From assembly GCA_033239525.1 (NCBI GenBank), contig BSYO01000019.1, positions 6,887,087-6,951,086 of the forward strand: a stretch of DNA of 64,000 bases, read 5' to 3'. A model generated the notes under the pieces. The model was not told the DNA's origin. It saw only the letters and a list, made by a program, of their open reading frames with translations, and made no database searches. Origin of the DNA: Nepenthes gracilis. Lineage: Eukaryota; Streptophyta; Magnoliopsida; Caryophyllales; Nepenthaceae. Both the position numbers and the translations under genes were made by a program. The stretch's first letter is position 1. Each line of letters starts with the position of its first letter. This document shows, in pieces, positions 1-10,529 of the stretch.

Positions 1-530
1 TTTGGCTCATTTTGACAAGCATATCTTGCTCCATGCTGGCACTCTTTACTGTCGGTACCTGTTGACCCGACCCTAGAAAAAGGGGTGGATTCCTTGTGCT
101 TTGCTGATTTGCTTTGATTATATATAAAACAATGGCAATCCGTGATTGCTTTTGGGCTGTTTCGACGCATGTTTCTTGTGCTATAAAGGCACTTGTTACA
201 CTCAATGTATTCTGGATATATTGGCTGATATATTACGCTATACTTTCAATGTGAAGACATATTATAATTTTATCACGATATTAAAAAATATTAGTATTTA
301 TGGCCTAATATTTTCCCTTGAAATTAATTTGTTCTCCTTCTCATGCTCAGCCTTGTACTTTCTTCTCTTCTTTTTTTCTGTTTATTATCCCAAACTGTTA
401 AAAAAATCCATTGGCACTCAAATATTTTTCCCTTTATTTATAATTGTCTTATACCGTTGTCTAAAATTCAACATATCAATAATTGTATTTTTTTAATGAT
501 ATTTAATTTTTATTGATGAGTTTTTGCTAG
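1..530. other. AT-rich sequence without recognisable gene, probably intron of the DUF1218 gene
   Basis: I see no coding signal here; the longest open frame (about 116 codons from 146) has a hydrophobic, low-complexity translation unlike any family I know. The stretch lies upstream of a tandem array that resembles the 3' end of the DUF1218 intron, so it is most simply intronic. The first 130 bases are less AT-rich and could be exon or element sequence that I cannot assign. Confidence 0.35.
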
Positions 531-1522
531 AATTAATTTTATTACTCGTTACTTTTGCTATCTTATTACTTGCTAGCATAATAATTATTGTTATAGTGCT
601 AATTCCTTTTCATAAAATTAACTAAAACCATTTAAATATACAAAATATGTTTAGTAAATAACTTAGTTTTAATGTGGTCATGAAAAAACATTTTGTGTTC
701 AATATGGTTGATACTAGTACCAATATTTTAAAAATCAATATTTCAATAATTGTATTTTCTTAGTGATATTTGTTTTGTATCGTTGAGTTATTGTTAGAAT
801 TAATTTTATTCCTTGCTATTTTTGCCATTTTGTTACTTGCTAGTATAATATTGTTATTATAGTGCTAATTCCTTTTAATACATTTGGCTAAAACCATTTA
901 AATATGCAAAATATGCTTTGTAGATAACTTAGTTTTGATGTGGTCATGGAGAAAATATTTTGTGTCCAATACGGTCAATACTATTACCAATATTTTAATC
1001 TATGCTTTGATGCAATCAAAAAGATGGTTTAAGCTATCATTGTAAGACTGATTTCTTATACAAAAAGGGTGGGGAAGATTTATCAAACATGTAGGTTATC
1101 TTGTCTTTGCATTTCTCATTACATATGTTAATTTTATTCATCGTTACTTTTGTCTATTTTGTTACTTGCTAACATAATTAGTGTTATTATAGTGCTAATT
1201 CCTTTGAATACAATTGATTAAAACCATTTAAATATGCAAATATGTTTAGTAGATAACTTAGTTTTGATTTGGTCATGGAGAAAACATTTTGTGTCCAATA
1301 CGGCGGATACTGGTACCGATATTTTAATCCATGGAAATGTGATCAAAAGATGGTTCAGGCTATCATTGTAAGAATGATGTCCGATACAAGATGAGGGATC
1401 TATCAAACATGCAGGTTTTCTTTTATCTTTTCATTTCCCATTACTTTTATTAATTTTATTCCTCATTACTTTTGTCATTTAGTTACTATCTAGCATAATA
1501 AATGTTATTATAGTGTTAATTC
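530..1522 (+). repeat. Tandem ~270-330 bp units in the DUF1218 intron
   Basis: Blocks starting near 530, 806, 1130 and 1450 share the same order of words: TTAATTTTATTC, GTTACTTTTG, CTAGCATAAT, GTTATTATAGTGCTAATTCC, TAAAACCATTTAAATATGCA, GATAACTTAGTTTTGATGTG and TTTTGTGTCCAATACGG. The CATAAT word recurs at about 576, 842, 1172 and 1493, giving spacings near 266-328. The array resumes at 12251 after the retrotransposon. The second and third units also contain a copy of the intron 3' end with its splice acceptor, so the array arose by amplification of the intron-exon border of the gene that ends at 12988. Confidence 0.8.
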
Positions 1523-1531
1523 GCTAAAGAA

Positions 1532-2489
1532 TCAATTTGAGCGTTGGCCGGGGATATACTATACTTCCATCGCTAAAAAGGCTTTGAACTCGCTAGGAGA
1601 CAGCCCAAATTGGTAGGCAAACACGTGCACGATAAGCAACGATCCTTTTATGATCACCTGCTTTCCTAAAAGCTGATATTCTCCAAAAAAGGCAGCAATG
1701 AACTCAGCGCCAACAAAACGGTCACAAAAGTATGAGATGATCTGAAGATCCGTTGCACTGTTCAGTAGAAAAAAGGATCCATCAAATCACGACTGTTAAA
1801 GCCCACCAACTCTGAGAAGGCTGCCATTGCCAGTCCAGGAAGAACACGCCACCTTGTCCAGAGATGGTGGCTCTCTTGTTGTCCATAAAAGCTTAAGGTC
1901 TTCATTCTAGAAGACACACGCTCTTACATGCTCATACGAGCTCACAATCGCACATGCATTCTCAGACATATAAGCTCATGAACAAACACGAAAGTTTACT
2001 CAGAAATAGAAGCTCTCTTGCTCACTCTCAAACTTATCTTCCTGAGAATACTGAGAACTAGCTTCCTGAAAGACTTCCTACAGTCTCACCCACGAACGCT
2101 TACAGAGCTTAAATAGAGGCTCATATTCTCTTTCTCTCTACACAAGCGTTCGTCCTCCAATCCCACCAGAGGCCTCTGGATTTCAGGAGACCTTTTCGGC
2201 TTTCTGAGAATCGTTCCCTAAAGCTTCAACGCTTTTGGGACGTCGCTTCCTTACACTCTCTGTGAGCAGGAAACGAGAGCTCAGATTCTCAACGAGCCAA
2301 CACTCTTGACCATCTTACCCTCTCTCTCTTTTGCTTTTCAGTTTACCTTCCCGCTGTAGAAGGCGTTTTTATCGATTTAGCGTCGGAGTGTTTTCGGCGA
2401 TAACAAGGTTACCTCGTTCACTTTCAGAGATGTGAACGGATCAAGGTTGAAGCTAAGACAAATTACTGCTCGAAGTCGGAGAGAGATCA
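1532..2489 (+). repeat. 5' LTR of element 1, truncated at its start
   Basis: It aligns by eye with 11261-12250 of the 3' LTR through long shared words such as AAAAAGGCTTTGAAC, AACACGTGCACGA, TGATCACCTGCTTTCCTAAA and CATTGCCAGTCCAGGAAGA. The first ~168 bp of the LTR are absent: the left junction falls at about 1523-1531, where host repeat sequence stops matching. The R/U5-like motif AGCGTCGGAGTG, which recurs in the other Tat LTRs here, lies near 2380. Many scattered substitutions separate the two LTRs, so the insertion is not recent. Confidence 0.85.
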
Positions 2490-2510
2490 TTGCACCGATG
2501 GGAAGCGCTT
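2490..2510 (+). promoter_or_regulatory. Degenerate primer-binding site of element 1
   Basis: Directly after the LTR end the sequence reads TTGCACCGATGGGAAGCGC. Element 2 has TTGGCGCCGTCTATGGGAAG at the same place, so this is the same site with a small deletion and substitutions. It starts minus-strand DNA synthesis from a host tRNA; the intact TGGCGCCG form resembles a tRNA-Asp-type site, but the tRNA identity is inferred. Confidence 0.6.
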
Positions 2511-2568
2511 ACAAAAGCCAACCACAACTCTGCACAACGCTCTCTTTTCACCGTCTGACTCGTTCGCA

Positions 2569-4230
2569 ATGGTGAACATGAGAGCCCGAGCTAGCGATCC
2601 CACTAGAGATATCACTTCTTTCGACCAGGATCACACTGTTGGTACTATGGTCAACGGGGCAACAGGCGGAGTGCCAGCGCCCTACTTCCAGCAACTGATG
2701 GAGCAGATACAAGTAAACAATCGTCTGCTCCAAATACTCTTCTTTCAACATGAGTGCAAAGCGGCTCGGCAAAGATCGGCTCGGCCCAATGTCTCCTGCG
2801 CGGTCACCACAAAAAGGTGGCCAGAGGAAAAAGAAGTGTGTGGAAGGCTCGATAGACCCACAAATAATCCGGTCCCAGCCTCCTCATGCGCTCCAGGCTA
2901 GAACAGGCCTGATGAACGCTTTGGGAGCACAACTCCGCGGGAAAGTCTGGAAAGAAGAAATCCCCGATACTCTTGGGTAGAAGATGGGAACACAGTCCAG
3001 GAGCGAACCTCTAGGACTGCCAGGTCCGCTGGAGGCAGTAGCCAGCCGGCTGCTGGACCCTCCAGTGACAAAATGGAGTTGAGGGCTTATCTCAACTCCA
3101 AGAGATTTGCCAACATCACTTGCGCAGATCCGCGAGTGGATAAAATTTGAAACCACGTGTTCCAGGATGAGGAACACGCCATTGACCTAGACAGATCTCC
3201 TTTCATAGCAGAGATCCTGAACCGTCCACTGCCCACCAAGTTCAAGATGCATTCCCTTGACTCATACGATGGGAGCAATGATGTTGTTGACCGTCTAAAT
3301 CACTCCCGCACCCATCTGAGTCTACAAGGGTTGTAAGACTCAGCGATCTGTCGCTGCTTTCCACTCATACTGAAGGGAGATGCCCGCATTTGGTTTCATC
3401 ACCTCCCTTCAGGCACCATCAGTAGCTTCCGTGAGCTCACGGATCTCTTCCTGACTTAGTATTCTTCAAGCCGACGGGAAGAGAAGTAACCATGGCACCT
3501 CTCCCACATCAAGTAGGAGCCGGGAGAGAACCCACGGCAATTCCTGGACCGCTTTGTGGTAGAGGTCAGGCGGATTCCCCGGATCATGAATGAGATCAAA
3601 CTGGGCAGTTTCATCTCCACGCTGACCTACGAGGACTTCTTCAAGCATCTGGCCCATAAGAATCCCCAAACCTTCCGGGAGGCAGAGTCTATTACCCGGG
3701 CCTACGCTGCAGCAGAGAGGACAAAACGAGACGAAACGCCTGTGGCGGGCAGATCGGCCTCGATCATTTCCGGAGAGGGAAAAAGAAAGTTAAGCGCAAG
3801 GATCACCTCCCGGTGCAAAGACAGACATTCGGAACGAGACTACAGGCCCTGACTTTACGCCTCGCGGACACGCGCTCAAACGTCCTTATGCAGATCCGCG
3901 GAGAGAAGTTCCTGAAGTGGCCAAAACCACTAAAGATGGACTCTGAAAACTAGCCTCTGCGAATTCTCGCTCGTTTGGGCATTCTACCGAGGGGATCGCA
4001 AGACGCTGCAGATGGAGATCGAAGAGTTGATTTGTAGAGGTCACCTCACCAAATTCATCGGGGCCCCAGGCAGCTCGGGAGTGGCGGAGAAGACAGGCTT
4101 GATCTCCTCCCGAAATCGGGTTGCAGTAGGGGTGGTTAATATGATCATCGCCCGACTTGCCAAAAACCTAGCTGGCGGCGAGGAATAGCAGACCGGGAGG
4201 AAGAAGCATTGAACGGCGGACAACACCATT
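2569..4230 (+). pseudogene. gag of element 1 (capsid/nucleocapsid polyprotein), broken
   Basis: The ATG at 2569 gives MVNMRARASDPTRD, which matches the gag start of element 2 (MVNTRAQASDPARD) and of element 4 (MVNTMTQISVPTKD). Conserved gag blocks follow in different frames: KFKMHSLDSYDGSND near 3238, the retrotransposon-gag segment around 3340-3480, and VRRIPRIMNEIKLGSF near 3562. The last runs into a lysine/arginine-rich tail. At least three frame changes and several stops interrupt it. The product would have formed the particle that packages element RNA. No clean CCHC zinc knuckle is visible. The function call rests on synteny and similarity among the three Tat-type copies in the window. 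Confidence 0.8.
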
Positions 4231-4705
4231 AGCTTCGATGATAATGATTTAACCCATGTAATATCCCCCATGCTAATCCCTTCGTTGTATCCGCGCTCGT
4301 TTCCGTTGGTAGTTTCGACTACCAGCTGAAGCGAGTGTTCATAGATAATGGAAGTTCAAAGGATTTGCTTTACTTGGATGCGTTCTTCAAACTAGGCTTA
4401 AAAAGAACCAACTAAAACCTGTCGAAGGACTATTGTATGGCTTTGACAACGAGCTTGTGCCTGTTCAGGGGACCATCCAACTGGAGGTCACCTTGGGTAC
4501 GTATCCGAAAACAGCAAGCCAAACACTCACCTTTCTGGTGGTCGACCTACCCTCTGTGTATAACGCAATACTGAGGAGACATTGCTTGACAGCGGTCAGG
4601 GCGATCATCTCAATTCCACACCTCAAGACGAAGTTCCCGACGCCTTACGGTATGGGAGAGGTGTTGGGTGACCAGGTTACTAGACGAACCTGCTACATGT
4701 CTTAG
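4231..4705 (+). pseudogene. Aspartic protease domain of element 1, broken
   Basis: The active-site region reads IDNGSSKDLLYLDAF near 4343, where a D-T/S/G-G-S motif is expected. It continues after a frameshift as the intact stretch from 4433, with LEVTLGTYPKTASQTLTFLV and then LPSVYNAIL. The same order occurs in element 2 (29160-28679) and element 4 (55249-55527). The retroviral-type protease cleaves the gag-pol polyprotein. An asparagine in the catalytic triplet and the frameshift near 4410 mean this copy is inactive. Confidence 0.75.
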
Positions 4706-4759
4706 GTTACCCCTAGCGGCAGCACTAGAACAATTGGGGAACTCGACCATCGGGACGAG

Positions 4760-5750
4760 ATAACCCTTCAGCAAGCGCAGTCCGGTGAAGCCACGGATCT
4801 AGTCCCACTGGACTCGGAGGAGCTGAAAAAGTGTGTACAGATCGGCGTCTCACTCACCGGGACACTGTGCGATGAGTTGATCACGTTCCTGCGACGGAAC
4901 GTTGACGTTTTCACATGGACCCTAGCAGACATGCTTGGTATTCCGGTGAAGGTGATGGCCCACAAGTTGGGGCTTGATCCTTGCCCAAAGCATGTCAGGC
5001 AAAAGCGGGGAAACAATTCCATTGAAAAGCTAATCGTCATCCGAGAGGAGGTAAAGAAGCTGCTGGACGCAGATTTCATTAGAGAATTTCACTACCCGGA
5101 CTGGCTTTCTAATGTCATCCCGGTAAAGAAAAGCAACGGGAAGTAGCGGATATGCGTCAATTTTACCGAAGTTAACAAAGCCTGCTTGAAGGACAGCTTT
5201 CCCTTACCCAGGATCGACCTACTAGTTGACTTGATAACCGGACATGAGCTGCTAAACTTCATGGATGCCTATTTGGGTTACAACCCGATCTGAATGAGTC
5301 CGGAGGATGAGCACACCTTGTTCATGACTGATTAGGGTACATACTGCTACAAAGTGATAACCGCTTGATTTGAAAAAATACGAACGGAGCAACCTCAAAC
5401 GATCTCAATAAAATGTTTGAAAATCAGATTGGTTGCAACATGGAGGTCTACGTCAACGACATACTCGTCAAGAGCAAGGTCACCGACGACCACATCCGCG
5501 ACCTGGCAGAGTCATTTGAGGTGTTCCGTAAGTATCACATGAAGCTGAACTTCACTAAGTGTGTCTTCGGAATAGCCTCCGGTAATTTCTTGGGTTTTAT
5601 CGTCTCCCAACGAGGGAATGAGGCAAACCCAAAGAAGATCAAGGCTCTCGCAGACATGGCTCCACCACGGAGCGTAAAGGACGTCCAGCGATTGACTAGA
5701 CAGCTGGCAGCACTGTTCCGCTTCCTCGCGAAATTAGGCGAAAAGTACTA
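4760..5750 (+). pseudogene. Reverse transcriptase domain of element 1, broken
   Basis: Recognisable RT blocks occur in order. An entry region (LGLDPCPKHVRQKRG) is followed by REEVKKLLDADFIRE and SNVIPVKKSNGK with a stop after it. After that come VNFTEVNKACLKDSFPLPR, a DAYLGYN block, and YVNDILVKSK near 5450, where the catalytic YVDD has become YVND. The segment from 5413 runs on through the thumb/connection (LNFTKCVFGIASGNFLGFIV). The enzyme copies element RNA into DNA. In-frame stops at about 5144, 5292 and 5332, a frameshift near 5370, and the D-to-N change in the catalytic motif show that this copy is dead. Confidence 0.88.
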
Positions 5751-5754
5751 GCCC

Positions 5755-6204
5755 TTCTTCAAGGCCCATAGAGGAACAAAATCCAACGGGTTTCAATGGA
5801 CGGCAAACTGCCAGACAGCTTTCGATGAGTTGAAGCGGTATCTAGCCAGCCCGTCGTTGCTAGTGTCACCCAAGGGCGGAGAAGAGCTATACCTTTACCT
5901 GGTAGTGTCGGAGGCATCTCTCAGTTCTGTGCTCGTGTGCCAGAACTCTGACACTCAATGGCTAGTCTACTACGTGAGCAAAACGTTGACCAACCCGAGA
6001 GATACTCAAATGCGTAAAACTGGCCTTGGCGCTTATATTCTCCGCGCGGAAGTTAAGGTCCTACTTTTAGGCGCACCGTGTAGTGGTTCTTGCGGACCAG
6101 CCTCTGAAAAGTTTACTCCAAAAATCCGACGTTTTGGGCGGTTGGTAAAATGGACTATCGAGTTGGGCGAGTTCGACATCAATTCGGCTCGAAGCTATCA
6201 GTAA
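5755..6204 (+). pseudogene. First RNase H domain of element 1, broken
   Basis: After the RT connection the frame reads FQWTANCQTAFDELKRYLAS and then LYLYLVVSEASLSSVLV, with YYVSKTLTNPRDTQMRKT and finally KWTIELGEFDI. This is the usual Ty3/gypsy RNase H that degrades the RNA strand of the hybrid. The middle part (about 6040-6120) is shifted relative to element 2. The downstream RPR-like end is lost in a stop at 6202. Confidence 0.75.
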
Positions 6205-6289
6205 AAGCGCAGATTTGGATTGACTTCATTGTTGAAACTACAGCCCTAGTTCTCGAGGAGCAACCCTAAAGTAGCGCTTCGACGGAGTT

Positions 6290-6739
6290 CGGAATGGATA
6301 CTCCACATGGACGGATCGAAAAAGGATGCGCTGAGTAGTCCTCATGACCCCTGACGGGTTTGAGGTGAAATACTCCCTCATGCTCAATTTTCCGGCAACC
6401 AACAATGTTGTTGAGTACGAGGCCCTGTTAGCTGGATTACGGTTAGCCAAGGAATGCTCTGCTAAGAGATTGGCAGTTTACAGCAATTCCGAGCTAATCG
6501 TTAACCAGGTTAGCGAAGACTTTGAGGCAAACAACCATCACCTGGCCAAATACTTGGTGAAGGCCAGGGAGGCCGCCCAAGGTTTCGACAAACTAACCCT
6601 GGTTTATGTTCCCAGAACTGAAAACGGAAAGACGGACCAGCTGGCTAGAGCTGTTGTAGCCAAAAATTCAGAACAGTACTCGAGAAACATGAGGGAGATC
6701 CTGAACACTCCCAGCATAGAAAAGCGGAAAACTGGATGA
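6290..6739 (+). pseudogene. Second (archaeal-type) RNase H domain of element 1
   Basis: The segment starts at an LHMDGSKKDAL-like block near 6303 and continues after a frameshift as MTPDGFEVKYSLMLNFPATN. The motif VVEYEALLAGLRLAKECSAK and then YSNSELIVNQV mark the D-E-D-type core. A second RNase H of this type is specific to Tat-lineage elements and is thought to help in removing the polypurine primer or tRNA. The catalytic aspartate equivalent of YSDSELI in element 2 is an asparagine here (YSNSELI), so activity is doubtful. Confidence 0.82.
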
Positions 6740-7934
6740 CGCATTACCTTAGTTATCTGGCTGATGAATCATTGCCAGAGGACACGGAGAAGGCTAAACG
6801 GATTAGAAAGATGGCCGGCTGGTATGCTGTGGTTGACGGACAGCTATATTGTCGTGGCTACTCAACCACATACCTCCGGTGCCTAACTCCCGAAGAGGCT
6901 GATTATACTTTAGGCGAAGTCCACCTTAGGATTTGCGGATCGCTCATTGGCGGAAAAAACTTAGCCTTCAAGATCATGCGTCAGGGCTACTACGGGCCCT
7001 CGATGAAAAAGGACGCGCTTGAGTTTATGAATAAGTGTGAAAGCCGTCACCGGTGAACCTTCACCTTGACCATCTCGGACACAGAAGACTCTTGGGGCCC
7101 TTGGCCCTTCGTGCAATGGGAGCTTGATCTTCTTGGCCCATTTCCCATTGCCACGGGGCAAAGAAAGTTTGTCATCGTGGGAATCGACTACTTCACCAAG
7201 TGGGTCGAGGCCGTCCCACTGGTAAAGATTACAGAGCATAATGCCCTAGAGTTTATTCGCCAGAACATCATTTGCAGATTCGGCGTCCCTGAGGTTGTTG
7301 TGGCCAAGCAACGAGATTCTCGGAGAAGCGGTTCACAGTATTGCCCGACCAAGGCGTTCGACTCACACTTGGTGGCTTACCTTGAGCGAATGGATAGGTG
7401 GAGGTCACGAACCGAACGCTACTCACGGGTTAAAAACTAGTGGAGGACGGGAAGCACAGGAAACGAGCTCCCCTCTGTTCTCGGTCTTCGGGGACAACCC
7501 CCAGAAAAGGGAAAGAGACGCCCTTGACCACTAGGTCAAAATATTCTTAGTTGAAATCGGGCTCCCAAGTCTTGGGGTGGAATCATTTGACTCGCAGGCG
7601 AACTTTCAAAAAATCATGAAACATCTAGACTTGTTAGAGGAAACCCATGACGCCGCCAGAGTACGGACAGCGGCCTACCAACATCGGATTGCTCGATACC
7701 ACAACAAAAAGGTTAAGGCGCGGCGATTCGATATTGGAGACCTGGTCCTATAAGGCATTGAACCCACGGGCAAACTGGCCGGCCGCAATAAGCTCCCCCA
7801 ATTGGGAAGGGCCTTTCCTCGTCTCCGCCGTCCTGTGAAATGGAGCCTACAAACTCCGGAGCTAGGACGGGAAGCTGGTTCCGCAAACGTGGAACGCGAT
7901 CCACCTCAGACGCTATTTCCAATATAAGGCATAG
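6736..7934 (+). pseudogene. Integrase of element 1, broken
   Basis: The N-terminal zinc-binding part is visible as GEVHLRICGSLIGGKNLAFK followed by the CES block near 7040. The core begins with WELDLLGPFPIATGQRKFVI (first catalytic D), then DYFTKWVEAVPLVKITEHNA and RFGVPEVVV. The second catalytic block (TDNG in element 2) is lost to a frameshift after 7310, and the E block is scrambled. The C-terminal end NAIHLRRYFQYKA stops at 7934, matching the end in element 2. Integrase inserts the DNA copy into the host genome. This copy cannot work. Confidence 0.85.
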
Positions 7935-8120
7935 GTGCGTATTTGCATTATTGTGTGTGTGCGCATTCGCTTGCTTGTTTTAATTTGCCAAAATGAGTGT
8001 TTACTTAGCATACTACCTTCCCTTCTTGTGTGCATGCATATATATATATGTGTGTTTGCTTTGTAGGTTACCCGACCTAGACTGCCCCTAAGTCGGGAGG
8101 GTCCTCACCCTCTCGTTAAT
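7935..8120. other. Conserved non-coding block downstream of pol in element 1
   Basis: The stretch 7970-8030 (TTGCTTGTTTTAATTTG, GTTTACTTAGCATA) and above all 8068-8128 (CCCGACCTAGACTGCCCCTA then AGTCGGGAGGGTC) are nearly identical to the reverse complement of 25326-25400 in element 2, better conserved than much of the coding sequence. A splice-acceptor-like TTTGCTTTGTAG precedes it (TTTGCCTTGCAG in element 2). CCGAC and GTCGG could pair. Its role is unknown. It may belong to the 3' end of the pol transcript or of the opposing antisense transcript. Confidence 0.7.
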
Positions 8121-8351
8121 AAACCCTGATCATTCAAGCGGCCCGTAAGTAGTTAAATATGAACCTCGATCATCCGAGCGGCCCATTAGCAGTCGTATTT
8201 AAACCCTGGTCATCCAGGTGGCCCGTGAACGGTCTAATGTGAACCTCGGTCATCCGAGCGGCCCATTGTCAGTTATATTAAACCCTGGTCATCCAGGCGG
8301 TCCATGCGCGGCGGATCCAAACCTTGGTCATCCAAGTGGCCCGTTAGCGGT
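8121..8351. repeat. Tandem hairpin array of element 1 (six units)
   Basis: Six units each carry a 5-bp stem around a TCAT loop: 8125-8138 (imperfect), 8165-8178 (one mismatch), 8205-8218 CCTGG/CCAGG, 8245-8258 CTCGG/CCGAG, 8284-8297 CCTGG/CCAGG and 8323-8336 CTTGG/CCAAG. The units are separated by GCGGCCCGT-type spacers of about 26 bases and are about 40 bases apart. The stem sequences differ but pairing is kept. The array sits between the 3' end of pol and the 3' end of the antisense ORF. Confidence 0.88.
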
Positions 8352-8812
8352 CAAAATCTTAGGGGGCTTACGCAGCACACGCCACGACCTCCTCTACGAG
8401 GAGATATCGTGATCAGTTAACGATGGTCGAAGGGAGAAGAATCTTTCTCCAATGCTGGCCGTCCAAGTCAGCACTTGAGCAGCGCCACCAGGCTTTGCTC
8501 GCAAGCCACCGCAACAAGGTTGGTTAACACAACCGCCTGCGAAGCCTAAAGACTTCACTCCTTAGGCAGCACAACAATGGCAGCCGGCCAACTAAGTTGG
8601 CCGTCCAATGCAGTAGAAATACAAACACAAAGGCAATAAAGAGAAATGGACACGAAATGGAAAAGTTTCCATTTTATTACTTCCAAATGTGTTACAGAAT
8701 ACATCAAATGTATATAAATACAAGGGAGGTCCCAAAAAGTGTACAACATAAGGGCTACGGGGTGCGGAGGCCTCTGGCTGTCACGAGGCTCCCCCACGGG
8801 GCTGTCTCTATG
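8352..8812. other. Spacer and 3' UTR of the antisense ORF, element 1
   Basis: No sense-strand gene is visible. On the minus strand the sequence after the antisense ORF stop contains TCTTTATTGCCTTTGTGTTTGT, matching TCTTTATTGCTTTTGTG at 24628-24650 in element 2. It therefore looks like a shared 3' untranslated region of the antisense transcript. Confidence 0.5.
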
Positions 8813-10529
8813 CTACGCCACTCTGTTGGATAGATTGATGAGGTCAACAGGGAAGTCGGGATCGACCGGCCGCACAATGCGTCGACTGACGTTGACCCTT
8901 TCCAACAGCCGTGCGTACATGATGCTCTCGACCTTGTGGGGGCGGATACGGAGACTCAAGTCATTCTCCAAGGTTGCCACTTGCCCAGCAAGTTGATCAA
9001 TACGCGCTCTGGCTCGATCGTCCTCTTCCTTCAAACGGGCAATCTCGGCCTTCAAATCCGCAACCTCAGCCTTCAAGTTTGCATTCTCTGTTTCCACGCC
9101 AGCCAGAATAGTCTCGAGGGCAGCGGTCTCCTCACGGTGCTCCCCCCTAAAGCAGCCAACCTGGCATCTAACCAGGCGATCTCCGCCTCCCTGTCGGAGA
9201 TCACCCGGTCGTGCTGGTCAATAACCTTGACAATGATAGTGACCACCTTCGACTTCTGCACAAAAGACAAGCGAAGAACAAGTTAGAAATCCAGGAAAGG
9301 AGAAAGTATGCAAAAGCCATCGTAAAGAATTATACCTCCCAAACTCTCCTCACGGGCCTCTCAGGCCTAGCCTCCAGGCCTGGTCCAGATGGCAGTGGGC
9401 CATGAGCAACGAACTCTCGAGCTAAGTTGGCAGCAGCCTCCTCCGGAATCTCGTCCAGAAGCCCATTGTCAGCATCGTCCGTATCAACAGCAGGCTCCCC
9501 AACTACAGCCTCCGCAGCAGCTTCCGGAGGATCAAGCTCCACAGCTGGCTCCACAGCAGGAGTCTGCATGACTGGAGAGCCAACAGATGGCTCCTGCGCC
9601 TCCACCACTGGCTCACAGGCGGGCTTCGTAAAGGACTCTGTTTGCACCGTTTGATGAGCCGCCTGCGGCGCGGGATGTGCCAAGATAATACTCTCTCCCC
9701 TGGCCCCAGGCAAGTCTTTGAAGGATTTTTCCATGCCCATGGTGCTCATGCTAGGGGCTGCAGATCCGTGGCACGTAATCGGGGCCGATGACAACGAGGA
9801 AGGAGTCTCAACACCATCCTCTTAGGCGGCGGGCCGATAAAGCCTTCATCGTGGGGCGGAGATGGAATAAGCGGAGACCTTTGGAGTTCTTTGATCGCAC
9901 CATCATCGCCGCTCTTGCTGAGCTTTTGAACCGGGAAGGCGATCCCAATTCACCTTCTTGGTCTCCGCCCTAGAGACCAAGAAGTCCGTTAAAATCCGGA
10001 GGAGGTGGTCATTGATCAATTTGGTCAACCATTCCGACACCTAGCCCCAATCCCTCGCGAGGGGCGAGGACTCTGCCACGCTCACAAAAAAGAACCGGTT
10101 CTTTCAGTTCTTGAGCGAATCATAAATGCCCGTATTTATTTTGAGGCCAGGACGGGGGACAAGGGATATCCATTCGCCTCCCTGGTTTATTTTAAAGAGC
10201 CCCTTCACCATCGGCATTGTCAACCTCCTAGAGTGCTTGAGAAGAAAAATACAGATGGTGTAGATGTACCGTACGGCGTTGGCATGAAGCTGTGCAACTG
10301 GGACTTGTAAGGTTTGCAGGATCGACAGCAAGTCATCCGGCATAGGAAGACGAAGGCCACTCATCAGGTGGGCCTCATATATCGTTACGTGCCCTGCTGG
10401 TGGAGAGAAGGCCCTATCGTCCTTGCCCGGGACCTTCCACGTAGCATCCTTAGGGACATTGAACTCAACACACAATGCTTTCACGTCACCCTCTCAAAAG
10501 ACAGAGGCGATGTCGGCGACGGAGGCCAT
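8813..10529 (-). pseudogene. Antisense ORF of element 1 (Transposase_28-like, coiled coil), one intron, broken
   Basis: On the strand opposite to gag-pol, an ATG at 10529 opens MASVADIASVF, then a frameshift leads into DVKALCVEFNVPKD and YEAHLMSGLRLPMPDDLLS. The block QTLQVPVAQLHANAVRYI and later GLKINTGIYDSLKN resemble the plant 'putative gypsy type transposon' domain (Transposase_28), an assignment from memory. An acidic, proline/alanine-rich middle follows (about 9790-9340). The frame then crosses an 80-bp intron (donor GAG|GTATAA at 9336/9335, acceptor TGCAG|AAG at 9256/9255) into a coiled coil (ENANLKAEVADLKAEIARLK) ending at 8813. Element 2 has the same protein and intron. Antisense ORFs are known in Grande/Retand-type elements; the function is unknown. 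A frameshift near codon 11 and further breaks make it a pseudogene. Confidence 0.8.
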
